Origin: Mycolicibacter senuensis
GTDB lineage: Bacteria > Actinomycetota > Actinomycetes > Mycobacteriales > Mycobacteriaceae
DNA: 64,000 bases
Assembly (NCBI RefSeq): GCF_002101885.1
Contig: NZ_LQPS01000036.1
Location: forward strand, 62,001 to 126,000
Reading direction: 5' to 3'
Made by a program: the position numbers and the translations under genes. The notes under the pieces are model-generated. The model saw only the letters and a program-made list of their open reading frames with translations, had not been told where the DNA came from and did not search any database. Below are positions 1-8,039 of this stretch, piece by piece (positions within the stretch are counted from its first letter, which is position 1; each line of letters opens with the position of its first letter).

Positions 1-826
1 CCTGCGCGACCCCGCCCAGGTCGTCGCACTGGCCGACACGGTGGCCGGCCAAGGCCCGCTGGACATCCTGATCAATAACGCCGCGCAGACGGTGCGCCGC
101 GCTCCCGGCTCGTACGCCGCGCTGGTCGAGGCCGAACGCACCCCGGCAGCCGAGCTGGTCGACGTGATCACCTTCGATCATGTCAGCGACGCGCACCCGG
201 CGGCGCTGGCCGGCAGCCTCGTCGCACACCAGGCACCGCACGCGCTGACCGAACTGGCCCTGACCGCCCGCAGTGCCTCCCCGGCCCGCATCGCCGCCGG
301 TGTCGCGATCGACGCCGGCGGGCTGCTACCCGACACCGCCGCGATCAACAGCTGGACCCAACGCGTGCACGAGGTCGACGCCCTGGAGCTGCTCGAGGTG
401 CAACTGTGCAACCAGACCGCACCGTTCATCCTGGTCAGCCGGCTGCGCCCGGCAATGGCGGCATCGAGAGCCCGCCGTAAATACGTGGTGAACGTGTCGG
501 CGATGGAGGGCCAATTCAGCCGCCGCTACAAGGGCGCCGGGCATCCGCACACCAACATGGCCAAGGCCGCGCTGAACATGCTCACCCGCACCAGCGCCGC
601 GGAGATGCTCGAGACCGACGGGATCCTGATGACCGCGGTGGACACCGGCTGGATCACCGACGAGCGCCCGCACCCCACCAAGCTGCGGTTGGCCGAGGAG
701 GGTTTTCACGCGCCGCTGGATCTGGTCGACGGCGCCGCCCGGGTGTATGACCCGATCGTGCGCGGGGAGGCCGGCGAGGATCTGTTCGGGTGCTTCCTCA
801 AGGATTACGCGCCGAGCAATTGGTAG
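1..826 (+). CDS. SDR family oxidoreductase, 5' truncated
   Basis: The reading frame is open from the window edge, so the N-terminal nucleotide-binding glycine motif lies outside. What remains is a short-chain dehydrogenase: the NNA motif (DILINNAAQ) comes early, and MEGQFSRRYKG...HTNMAKAALNM carries the conserved tyrosine/lysine region in modified form. It should be a cytoplasmic NAD(P)-dependent oxidoreductase of unknown substrate. About 60 residues between the NNA motif and the next SDR segment look like an insertion. The GTG at position 41 is internal and should not be taken as the start. Confidence 0.75.
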   Translation, partial: LRDPAQVVALADTVAGQGPLDILINNAAQTVRRAPGSYAALVEAERTPAAELVDVITFDHVSDAHPAALAGSLVAHQAPHALTELALTARSASPARIAAGVAIDAGGLLPDTAAINSWTQRVHEVDALELLEVQLCNQTAPFILVSRLRPAMAASRARRKYVVNVSAMEGQFSRRYKGAGHPHTNMAKAALNMLTRTSAAEMLETDGILMTAVDTGWITDERPHPTKLRLAEEGFHAPLDLVDGAARVYDPIVRGEAGEDLFGCFLKDYAPSNW

Positions 827-832
827 GGATCC

Positions 833-1300
833 TCACGCCGCCCGCGGCAGATCCCGCTCCGCGCTGCGTTCCCGAGGCTCCGACCCCCGTACCGACGGTG
901 CCCATCCGACATAGGCCAGATACACCCCGAGCGCGGCGAACGCGACATAGACGACCCGCCACACGCTCACCGCACTCATCCAGTCCGCCGGCAGCGACAG
1001 GACGGTCACCGGAAACGCCACCAGCAGCACACCTTTGACCGCGGTCAGCCAGCCCAGCGCGGACACGCTGAACGCCGCCACCCCACGCCAGTACGGGTGC
1101 AACGCGATCACCACCAGACCGGCGAGCAGGGTGAACGCCCCGGCAACCCATGCCCAGAGTGGATCGCCGGCGGCTTCGGAGACGCGGGTCCACAGCTGCG
1201 GGCCTTGCACCGCGGCGGTCAGGCAGAGCACGGCTAGAAACGGGCCGATCACCCGGGCGAACATCCGGGTGGTGTGCTGGGTGTGAATCGAGGTGCTCAT
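833..1300 (-). CDS. Small integral membrane protein
   Basis: This 155-residue protein has about four hydrophobic helices (for example VIGPFLAVLCLTAAVQG and WVAGAFTLLAGLVVIALH) and a charged Arg/Glu-rich C-terminal tail. The chosen ATG follows a good ribosome binding site (GGAAGGA, about 8 nt upstream). The longer open frame upstream adds 25 low-complexity residues and is unlikely to be translated. I do not recognise the family. It converges on the SDR gene with only 6 bp between the stops. Confidence 0.7.
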   Translation of the reverse strand: MSTSIHTQHTTRMFARVIGPFLAVLCLTAAVQGPQLWTRVSEAAGDPLWAWVAGAFTLLAGLVVIALHPYWRGVAAFSVSALGWLTAVKGVLLVAFPVTVLSLPADWMSAVSVWRVVYVAFAALGVYLAYVGWAPSVRGSEPRERSAERDLPRAA

Positions 1301-1432
1301 CGTTTCGTCCTTCCCGAGCGTCCCCCTTGGCCGCCATTGTCCTCCCGAAAGAGCGGTCGCGCCGCGATCCGCCAAGCCCTCGGTACAGTCGACTCATTCC
1401 CCCGCCACAACCATCCCGGGAGCACACCTGAC

Positions 1433-2209
1433 ATGGCTGCCTCCCGGAAACTTCCCCTCAGCGCCCTGATCACCCGGCTGATCATCGCGGTCGTCGTCGC
1501 CGCGATCTCGGTGGGCACCATCTGGGCCAGCCGCGCCCATCCGATTCGCAACCCGAGCCCGATCCCGGCGGCCAAGGCGATCGGCCCGGGGATCGGTATC
1601 GACGTCACTACAGGCGATGGCTCCGAGAACATCATCTGCACGGCGGGATTTCTGGTGCGCACCAAGGACGATCGGCCCGCGCTGCTGTCGGCCGGGCACT
1701 GCAACAAGGCCGGCGGGTCCGGGGCGGTGGCCATCCGCCACGGCGGGCTCTTCAAATACCCGGTCATCGGCACGTTCAGCGAGACCATCTACGACGGCAA
1801 CGACTGGAACGACTTCGACATCGGGCTGATCGCAGTGGAGCCCGGCAAGATCCCGCTGACCTCCGAGGTCGACGGGCAGCCGGTGGCGGGCCTGGCCGAG
1901 CGGGTCGAAATCGGCGACACCCTCTGCCATTTCGGGATCCGCAGCGGCGGTGCGGTGTGCGGTCCGGTGGCCGCCAGCGAGGAGAACAAGGTCCGGTTCA
2001 CCGCCACGGCCCGCTGCGGCGACTCCGGCGGGCCGGTGTACAAGATCCGGGCCGACGGCGCGATCGAAGCGGTCGGGATCTTCACCGCGGTGTCCAACGG
2101 CGACTACTCCGAGCCGACCTGCGACGGGGACCACGCCTATTCGGTGGCGCAGTTGATCAAGCCGTGGTTGACGGCGTGGGAGCTGAGCCTGGTGACCGGA
2201 GAACCGTAG
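1433..2209 (+). CDS. Secreted/membrane-anchored trypsin-like serine protease
   Basis: The 258-residue protein has an N-terminal hydrophobic helix at about residues 11-30 (signal anchor or signal peptide). A chymotrypsin-fold (S1) protease domain follows. The catalytic triad is visible: His89 in SAGHC, Asp129 in DFDIGL, and Ser198 in CGDSGGP. Cysteines near the His and Ser motifs could form the usual disulfides. It probably acts outside the cytoplasmic membrane; the substrate is unknown. The ATG was chosen because it directly precedes the basic segment and membrane helix; the open frame upstream adds about 50 non-homologous residues. It stands alone, convergent with selO, with 3 bp between the stops. 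Confidence 0.85.
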   Translation: MAASRKLPLSALITRLIIAVVVAAISVGTIWASRAHPIRNPSPIPAAKAIGPGIGIDVTTGDGSENIICTAGFLVRTKDDRPALLSAGHCNKAGGSGAVAIRHGGLFKYPVIGTFSETIYDGNDWNDFDIGLIAVEPGKIPLTSEVDGQPVAGLAERVEIGDTLCHFGIRSGGAVCGPVAASEENKVRFTATARCGDSGGPVYKIRADGAIEAVGIFTAVSNGDYSEPTCDGDHAYSVAQLIKPWLTAWELSLVTGEP

Positions 2210-2212
2210 TGC

Positions 2213-3652
2213 TCACGTCCCGCAGAACGTCCGGTACTCCCCGAACTCCGGCGGCGCCGGCGCCGCATACTCGTCCAAACCCTCGCGCTCCCGGTACGGC
2301 TCAGCGAGCACCTCGAGCAGTTTCTGCACCGGCGCGAGATCGCCGCGCATCGCCGCGGTCAACGCCTGCTCCACCAGGTGATTGCGCGGGATGTAGACCG
2401 GGTTGACCCGATCCATCGCGGCGACGTCGGGGCCCATCGACCGCCAGCGCGCCAGCCAGTCACCAAAGATGCTGTCGGCCAACACCCCTTGCGCGTCACC
2501 GCGGCCCACGGCACTCAACGCCCTGAAGAATGACGTGTAGTCGATACCGTTGTCTTTGAGCAGCGCCAGTGCCTGATCGATCAGCGCGGCGGCCTCCACG
2601 CTGCCGGTCAGCCCGAATTTGGCCAGCATCCCCGCCGACCAGTGCCCGTGATAGCGCGGCATGAACCCTTCCAGGGTCTCCACCGCGGTGGCCACCGCCA
2701 GCTCCTCGGTGGCGGCCAGCAGCGGCAGCAGCGTTTCGGCGAATCGGGCCAGGTTCCACTGCGCCACCAGCGGCTGATTGCCGTAGGCGTAGCGCCCGGC
2801 GTAGTCGATGGAGCTGAACACCGTTGCCGGGTCGTAGGCGTCCATGAACGCGCACGGCCCGTAGTCGATGGTCTCCCCGGAGATAGTCATGTTGTCGGTG
2901 TTCATCACCCCGTGGATGAACCCGACCAGCATCCACTGCGCCACCAGCGATGCCTGCGCCTCGACCACCGCCTCAAACAGTGCCAGGTAAGGGTTTTCGG
3001 CTTGGGCGGCCTGCGGGTGATGCCTTGTGATGGCGTGCTCGGCCAGCCGGCGCAGCAACCCCAGATCCTCGGTGGCGCGGGCGTGCTGGGCGACCAGCTG
3101 AAAACTGCCCACCCGCAGGTGACTGGACGCCACCCTGGCAAGCACCGCCCCGGGCAGCATCCCCTCGCGCTGCACGTCGGCGCCGGTGGCCACCACCGAC
3201 AGCGAGCGGGTGGTGGGGATGCCCAGGGCGTGCATGGCCTCGCTGATGACGTACTCGCGCAGCATCGGGCCGACCACGGCCAGGCCGTCACCGCCGCGGG
3301 CGAACGAGGTGCGCCCGGAGCCTTTGAGCGCCAGATCCCGGGGATGGCCGTGCGCGTCGGTGAGTTCGCCGAGCAGCAGTGCCCGGCCGTCGCCGAGCAG
3401 CGGAACGTAGTTGCCGAACTGGTGTCCGGCATAGGCCTGCGCCACCGGGGTGGCGCCGTCGGGAACCGTGGTGCCGGTCAGCAGGCCGATGCCGTCGGGA
3501 CTGCGCAGCCAGTCCGGGTCCAGGCCCAGCCCGTCGGCGAGCGCCTCGTTGAGCACCAACAGCCGGGGCTGCGGCGGCGGCTCGGCCTGGAAGCGCACCG
3601 CCAGCTCGGGGAATTCGCTGGCGAAGTCGGCGGTCAACAGCGGGGATGCCAC
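2213..3652 (-). CDS. selO: Protein adenylyltransferase SelO (YdiU/UPF0061)
   Basis: SelO is a pseudokinase-fold enzyme that transfers AMP from ATP to Ser/Thr/Tyr of proteins and is linked to redox stress. The 479-residue length matches the family. Visible features are AYAGHQFG, Lys110 in ALKGSGRT, Glu138, and the active-site segment MNTDNM...TIDYGPC (Asp253, Asn254, Asp263). The C-terminus ends in Cys-Gly-Thr, so a cysteine sits at the antepenultimate position. Selenoprotein members carry selenocysteine there, and E. coli SelO forms a regulatory disulfide with a cysteine matching Cys267 here. The GTG start lies 6 nt after a TAGGCT -10 box, so translation is probably leaderless. Confidence 0.93.
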   Translation of the reverse strand: MASPLLTADFASEFPELAVRFQAEPPPQPRLLVLNEALADGLGLDPDWLRSPDGIGLLTGTTVPDGATPVAQAYAGHQFGNYVPLLGDGRALLLGELTDAHGHPRDLALKGSGRTSFARGGDGLAVVGPMLREYVISEAMHALGIPTTRSLSVVATGADVQREGMLPGAVLARVASSHLRVGSFQLVAQHARATEDLGLLRRLAEHAITRHHPQAAQAENPYLALFEAVVEAQASLVAQWMLVGFIHGVMNTDNMTISGETIDYGPCAFMDAYDPATVFSSIDYAGRYAYGNQPLVAQWNLARFAETLLPLLAATEELAVATAVETLEGFMPRYHGHWSAGMLAKFGLTGSVEAAALIDQALALLKDNGIDYTSFFRALSAVGRGDAQGVLADSIFGDWLARWRSMGPDVAAMDRVNPVYIPRNHLVEQALTAAMRGDLAPVQKLLEVLAEPYREREGLDEYAAPAPPEFGEYRTFCGT

Positions 3653-3697
3653 TGGTCAAGCCTACGGGCAGATCACCGATGCGGGCTTCTGCGCAGG

Positions 3698-4132
3698 TCA
3701 ACGCGACTCCCCGGGCACCGTCCGCGCCGCCGCGCGAATCCCGTGCAGCATGTAATTCGTGGCGACGACATGCAGTCGTGTCCCGATCACCAGCCCGCGA
3801 TACACCCGCCCGCGCAGTCCCGGGAACGCCGCATAGGAAAGGGCGTGCACGCGCGTGCCGCCATCGGGTGCATCGCTGAGCGCGAAGACCAGCCGATAGC
3901 GCGAGAAGCGATGCCGCCCGGTAAGGCTGAGCCGCTGCTGCTCTACACTTTCCGCCACGGCGAAGCCGGCACGCGGTTGCGGGCCCAGCAGTGCGACAAG
4001 CGGATTGCGCTCCGCGCCGTCCAGCAGCGACTCCACATACCGCCGCAATCCAGACCACACCAGCTGTCGTGGCGCAGCCACGTCCACCGTGTGTTCGTCG
4101 ATGTAGGGCAGATCATCAGTCATCTCACTCAC
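3698..4132 (-). CDS. SRPBCC-family (START-like) protein
   Basis: The 144-residue protein has the alternating strand pattern of the SRPBCC/polyketide-cyclase fold. An N-terminal hydrophobic-acidic strand (EHTVDVAAPRQLVWSGL) is followed by a central sheet and a long C-terminal helix. These domains form a hydrophobic cavity for lipids or aromatic ligands. The likely role is ligand binding or cyclase/dehydratase chemistry, but no substrate can be read. Either the GTG used here or the ATG three codons inside could be the start. It lies 45 bp upstream of selO on the same strand and may share transcription with it. Confidence 0.65.
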   Translation of the reverse strand: MSEMTDDLPYIDEHTVDVAAPRQLVWSGLRRYVESLLDGAERNPLVALLGPQPRAGFAVAESVEQQRLSLTGRHRFSRYRLVFALSDAPDGGTRVHALSYAAFPGLRGRVYRGLVIGTRLHVVATNYMLHGIRAAARTVPGESR

Positions 4133-4190
4133 CCCGTTCCAAGCACTTCATCGGCCCCCTCACCTTCCTAGACGATGCCGTGGCGCCGGA

Positions 4191-4211
4191 TGTGACAACC
4201 GCGGTGTCACA
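4191..4211. promoter_or_regulatory. Candidate operator upstream of the ectoine-type operon
   Basis: The arms TGTGAC and GTCACA form an inverted repeat with a 9-bp spacer. The same stretch also contains a near-perfect 11-bp direct repeat (TGTGACAACCG / TGTCACAACCG). It sits about 65 bp upstream of a -10-like TAGGTT at 4274-4279, which in turn is 39 nt before the first gene of the operon. The binding protein is unknown and no regulator gene is adjacent. Confidence 0.3.
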
Positions 4212-4318
4212 ACCGGCGCCCCTCAGACACCTGAACCCCTGCTGAACCGCCCCGGCCCCGGCCCGCCCTTCGGTAGGTTGGTCGGCAGACCGAGCGGCGC
4301 TGCAATCCAGGGAGGTCG

Positions 4319-5497
4319 ATGAGCACGTCGTGGCCCGAGACCGTCGAGCAGGCCCAGCGGCTCCGCCGCGACCTGCACCGGCGCCCCGAGACCGCCTGGG
4401 CGGAGCACGCCACCGCCGCCGCCGTGCGCCAACTCCTCGACGACGCAGGCATCGCGCACCGGGTTTGCGCGGACACCGGCACCGTGGCAACGCTGGCACC
4501 GAACGCGCCGGGCCGGCATGTGGCGTTGCGCGCCGACTTAGACGCCCTGCCGATCACCGAGGAGACCGGCCTGGAGCACGCCTCGCAGTATGACGGCGTC
4601 ATGCACGCCTGCGGCCACGACGGGCACACCGCCACCCTGATCGCCGTCGCGCACTGGCTCAAAACCCACGAGGACACCCTGCCCGGACCGGTCACCCTGC
4701 TGTTCCAGCCTGCCGAAGAAGGCGGGCACGGGGCGGCCCGAATGATCGACGACGGCTGCCTGAGCGCGCCGCGCCCGGTGGAGGTGATCTTCGGCTGGCA
4801 CAACTGGCCGACACTGCCGGCCGGCACGGCGCTGTGCCCCGACGGTGCGGTGATGGCCGCCAACGGCACCTTCCGGGTGGAGCTGCACGGGCACGGCGGG
4901 CACGCCTCGCAGCCCGAAACCACCCGCGACCCGGTGCTGGCCGCAGCGGCGGTCACCCTGGCCCTGCAGCAGGTGGTGGCGCGCCGGCTGGCCCCGCAGC
5001 AGGCCGCCGTGCTGGCGGTGACCTCCCTGGAGGCGGCCGCCGCGGCCACCGTCACCCCGGAAGTGGCCGCGCTGGGCGGCAGCATCCGGGTGCCGGACCT
5101 GGCTACCCGCGATGCGGTGTTCGCCGCGATCGAGCAGATCGCCACCGCCACCGCCACCGCCCATCAGGTGAGTGCGAAAGTGCACACCTACCCGCGCTAC
5201 GACGCCACCGTGAACCACCCCGGGCCGGCCGGCGAACTGCGCGCCGCACTGGCCACGGTGTTCGGCACCGGCTGGGCGCAACACCAGCAGCCGGCGCCGG
5301 TGCTGGCGTCGGAGGATTTCAGCTACTACCTGCAGCGCGTGCCGGGCGCCTTCGCGCTGATCGGCGGCGGACGCGACGACGCCGCGCCGCTGCACAACCC
5401 CCGCTACGACTTCGACGACGCGCTGATCGACCCGGTCGGTCGGCTGTTGATCGAGCTCGCCGGTGCGAAAGTGCCGGCCGGATCAGGATTCGGGTAA
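4319..5497 (+). CDS. M20-family amidohydrolase, probable N-acetyl-diaminobutyrate deacetylase (DoeB2-like)
   Basis: This 392-residue zinc-dependent M20 deacylase shows the metal-binding motifs HACGHDGHT, AEEGGHGA, GWHNWP and SEDFSYYL, in the order seen in hippurate/aminoacyl hydrolases. It is first in a four-gene operon. The next three genes encode a diaminobutyrate-type transaminase, an ectoine-hydrolase-like M24 protein and an aldehyde dehydrogenase. That context suggests it removes acetate from N-acetyl-2,4-diaminobutyrate made when ectoine is opened. The assignment is an inference; sequence alone shows only an N-acyl amino acid amidohydrolase. The ATG follows GGAGG with a short 3-nt spacer. 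Confidence 0.8.
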   Translation: MSTSWPETVEQAQRLRRDLHRRPETAWAEHATAAAVRQLLDDAGIAHRVCADTGTVATLAPNAPGRHVALRADLDALPITEETGLEHASQYDGVMHACGHDGHTATLIAVAHWLKTHEDTLPGPVTLLFQPAEEGGHGAARMIDDGCLSAPRPVEVIFGWHNWPTLPAGTALCPDGAVMAANGTFRVELHGHGGHASQPETTRDPVLAAAAVTLALQQVVARRLAPQQAAVLAVTSLEAAAAATVTPEVAALGGSIRVPDLATRDAVFAAIEQIATATATAHQVSAKVHTYPRYDATVNHPGPAGELRAALATVFGTGWAQHQQPAPVLASEDFSYYLQRVPGAFALIGGGRDDAAPLHNPRYDFDDALIDPVGRLLIELAGAKVPAGSGFG

Positions 5498-5523
5498 GGA
5501 ACACCACCGCAAGGAGGAGACGC

Positions 5524-6777
5524 ATGGACACCACGGCATTCGAGAACTACGAGTCGGAGGTCCGGTCGTATAGCCGGGCTTTTCCCGCCGTGTTCGCTTC
5601 GGCGTCCAATGCCCGGATCACCGACGAGACCGGCCGGGACTACCTCGACTTCTTCGCCGGCGCAGGCGTGCTGAACTTCGGGCACAACAACCCGCGGATG
5701 AAGCAGGCCCTGATCGAGTTCCTGCAGGCCGACGGCATCGCCCACAGCCTGGACATGTACACCACCACCAAGCGCGAGTTTCTGACCCGCTTCCACGACG
5801 TCGTCCTGGCTCCGCGTGGCATGGACCACCGTGTGCAGTTCACCGGACCCACCGGCACCAACGCGGTGGAGGCGGCACTCAAGCTGGCGCGGCTGGCGAC
5901 CGGCCGGCGCGAGGTGGTGGCGTTCAGCCACGGCTTCCACGGCATGACGCTGGGCTCCCTGGCCGCCACCGCCAACGACGCCTTCCGGCGCTGGGCGGGG
6001 GTGCCGCTGCGCGACGTGGTGCGGCTGCCCTATGAGACCGCTCCCGGCGGCAAGACCGCGCTGGCCGACTACGCGGCCGCGCTGGCCGATGGCTCCAGTG
6101 GGCTGACGCCGCCGGCGGCGTTCCTGGTCGAGGTGGTGCAGGCCGAAGGCGGCGTCAACGTAGCCAGCGCTGACTGGTTGCGTCAGCTGCAGGATCTCGC
6201 CCACGCCGTGGGCGCGCTGTTCATCGTCGACGACATCCAAGCCGGGGTCGGACGCACCGGCAGCTACTTCAGCTTCGACGGCATGGGGGTGGACCCCGAC
6301 GTGATCTGTCTGGCCAAGGGCCTCGGCGGCTACGGCATCCCGATCGCGGTCTGCCTCAACAAACCCGAGCACGACGCGCACTGGGGGCCCGGCGCCCATA
6401 CCGGCACCTTCCGGGGGCAGGGCCTGTCGATGGTGGCCGGCACCGTCGCTTTGGACTACTTCACCGACGACACCCTGATGGGTGCGGTGGCCGACAAGGG
6501 TGAACAGATGCGCGCCGCGCTGGCCGGCATCGCCGCCGAGCACCCCGACCGCAACTGGGAAGTGCGCGGCCGCGGCATGCTGCAGGGCTTGGACATCGGC
6601 GACGGCGAACTGGCCAAGAACGTGCAGGCCGCCTGCTTCGAGAACGGACTGTTGATCGGCCCGTGCGGCAGCGGGGGCCGGGTGCTGAAACTAATTCCGC
6701 CACTGACCATCCCCGACGACGACCTGGCGCAGGGCCTCGACGTGCTGGCCCGTGCGGTGAAGGTGGCCGCATCATGA
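5524..6777 (+). CDS. doeD: Diaminobutyrate--2-oxoglutarate aminotransferase (EctB/DoeD-like)
   Basis: This is a class-III PLP aminotransferase of 417 residues. It matches EctB-type enzymes from the start: FENYESEVRSYSRAFPAVF, then YLDFFAGAGVLNFGHNNP and HSLDMYTTTKREF. The PLP lysine is in CLAKGLGGYGIP, and FIVDDIQAGVGRTG carries the cofactor-contacting aspartate. These enzymes interconvert 2,4-diaminobutyrate and aspartate semialdehyde. Biosynthetic EctB is normally flanked by ectA and ectC, which are absent here. The neighbouring hydrolase, deacetylase and dehydrogenase instead point to the catabolic role (DoeD). The start has AAGGAGGAGA just upstream. Its stop overlaps the next start. Confidence 0.85.
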   Translation: MDTTAFENYESEVRSYSRAFPAVFASASNARITDETGRDYLDFFAGAGVLNFGHNNPRMKQALIEFLQADGIAHSLDMYTTTKREFLTRFHDVVLAPRGMDHRVQFTGPTGTNAVEAALKLARLATGRREVVAFSHGFHGMTLGSLAATANDAFRRWAGVPLRDVVRLPYETAPGGKTALADYAAALADGSSGLTPPAAFLVEVVQAEGGVNVASADWLRQLQDLAHAVGALFIVDDIQAGVGRTGSYFSFDGMGVDPDVICLAKGLGGYGIPIAVCLNKPEHDAHWGPGAHTGTFRGQGLSMVAGTVALDYFTDDTLMGAVADKGEQMRAALAGIAAEHPDRNWEVRGRGMLQGLDIGDGELAKNVQAACFENGLLIGPCGSGGRVLKLIPPLTIPDDDLAQGLDVLARAVKVAAS

Positions 6778-8039
6778 GGGAACGCGACGACATGACGTTC
6801 GAGCCCGCCGAATACCGTCGGCGGCTCTTCGAGTTGCGGGAGCGGATGGCCCGCCGCCAGCTCGACGCCGTGGTCATCACCGACCCGGAAAACCTGATGT
6901 ACCTCACCGACTACCAGACCACCGGCTACTCCTTTTTCCAGGCGCTGGTGGTACCGCTCGACGACGAGCCGGTGATGATCACCCGGGAGATGGAAGAGTC
7001 CAACGTGATCGCCCGGACCTGGGTGGAACAAACCCGGCCCTACCCGGACACCGGCGACGCCATCCAGGAGTTGGTGCTCAGCCTCAAGCAGAGCGGGCTG
7101 GGCGACAAGCGGGTGGGCTATGAGCGCAACAGCTACTTCTTCCCCGCCTACCAGCAGGACCGGATCCACACCTCGTTTCAGCAGGGCACGCTGATGGACT
7201 GCTTCGGCATCGTGGAAGCCGGCCGGGCCCGCAAATCCGACGCCGAGATCGAGGTGATGACCCGCGCCGCACGCGCCGCGCAGGCCGGCATCTCCGCCGG
7301 GCTGGCCGCGGCGGTGGCCGGCAACACCGAAAACGACGTGGCCGCCGAGATCAGCGCCGCGATGTTCCGTGCCGGCGGGGAGTTTCCCGCGGTGATGCCC
7401 TACGTCGCCTCCGGGCCACGGTCGATGATCGGGCACGCCACCTGGGAGGGCCGCACCATCGAGCCCGGCGAGCACGTGTTCCTGGAGGTCGGCGGCTGCT
7501 ACCGGCGCTACCACACCGCACTGATGCGCACCGCGGTCAACGGGGAGCTGAGCCCGTCGATGTTCGAGGCGCAGGAGCGGATGAAACTGGCGCTGGCCGA
7601 ACTGCGTTCGCTGATGGGCCCGGGACTGACGGTCTCCGACGCCGACTCCCTGGTGCGGCGCGTCATCTCCGACAACAGCATCGGCGCCCGGCTGATCACC
7701 CGGTCGGGCTACTCGATCGGCATCGCATTCCCGCCGTCGTGGGACGAGGGCTACATCTTGAGCCTGAACCCCGGGGACTTCACCGCCCTGGAACCGGGTA
7801 TGACGTTCCACATCATTCCGTGGATGTGGGGGGTCGACGGCGACAAGACCGTCGGCATCTCCGACACGCTGCGCATCACCGAGAACGGCTGCGAATCGTT
7901 CTTCGATCTCGACGAGGACTTCACCGTGCACGACGACCGCGGGGCGAGTTCCCCACGGCTGTCGGTACTCAGCGCGACACCGGGCGCCGACGGCGCCGAC
8001 CATGCCAGCTCCACGGACAACGCGAAGGAGGCCACGTGA
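6774..8039 (+). CDS. doeA: M24-family creatinase-like protein, probable ectoine hydrolase (DoeA/EutD)
   Basis: The 421-residue protein has the two-domain pita-bread layout: a creatinase N-terminal domain at about 1-150 (VVITDPENLMYLTDYQTTGYSFFQ) and a catalytic domain at about 165-390. The two aspartates that bind metal in PepP-type aminopeptidases are not conserved (FLEVGGCYRRYHTALMRT), which fits the creatinase/ectoine-hydrolase branch. Ectoine hydrolase opens the ectoine ring to N-acetyl-diaminobutyrate. Its start overlaps the aminotransferase stop (ATGA); a second ATG six codons in has a better spaced AGGGAA. About 40 residues at the C-terminus are low complexity and probably dispensable. 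Confidence 0.75.
   Translation: MRERDDMTFEPAEYRRRLFELRERMARRQLDAVVITDPENLMYLTDYQTTGYSFFQALVVPLDDEPVMITREMEESNVIARTWVEQTRPYPDTGDAIQELVLSLKQSGLGDKRVGYERNSYFFPAYQQDRIHTSFQQGTLMDCFGIVEAGRARKSDAEIEVMTRAARAAQAGISAGLAAAVAGNTENDVAAEISAAMFRAGGEFPAVMPYVASGPRSMIGHATWEGRTIEPGEHVFLEVGGCYRRYHTALMRTAVNGELSPSMFEAQERMKLALAELRSLMGPGLTVSDADSLVRRVISDNSIGARLITRSGYSIGIAFPPSWDEGYILSLNPGDFTALEPGMTFHIIPWMWGVDGDKTVGISDTLRITENGCESFFDLDEDFTVHDDRGASSPRLSVLSATPGADGADHASSTDNAKEAT

Noticed and set aside
2642..4171. A 509-codon plus-strand frame opposite selO
   Set aside because: It is a shadow of SelO with low-complexity composition and no recognisable motif.
5524..6777. Reading the EctB-like gene as ectoine biosynthesis
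   Set aside because: No ectA or ectC is adjacent, whereas hydrolase, deacetylase and semialdehyde dehydrogenase genes overlap it.
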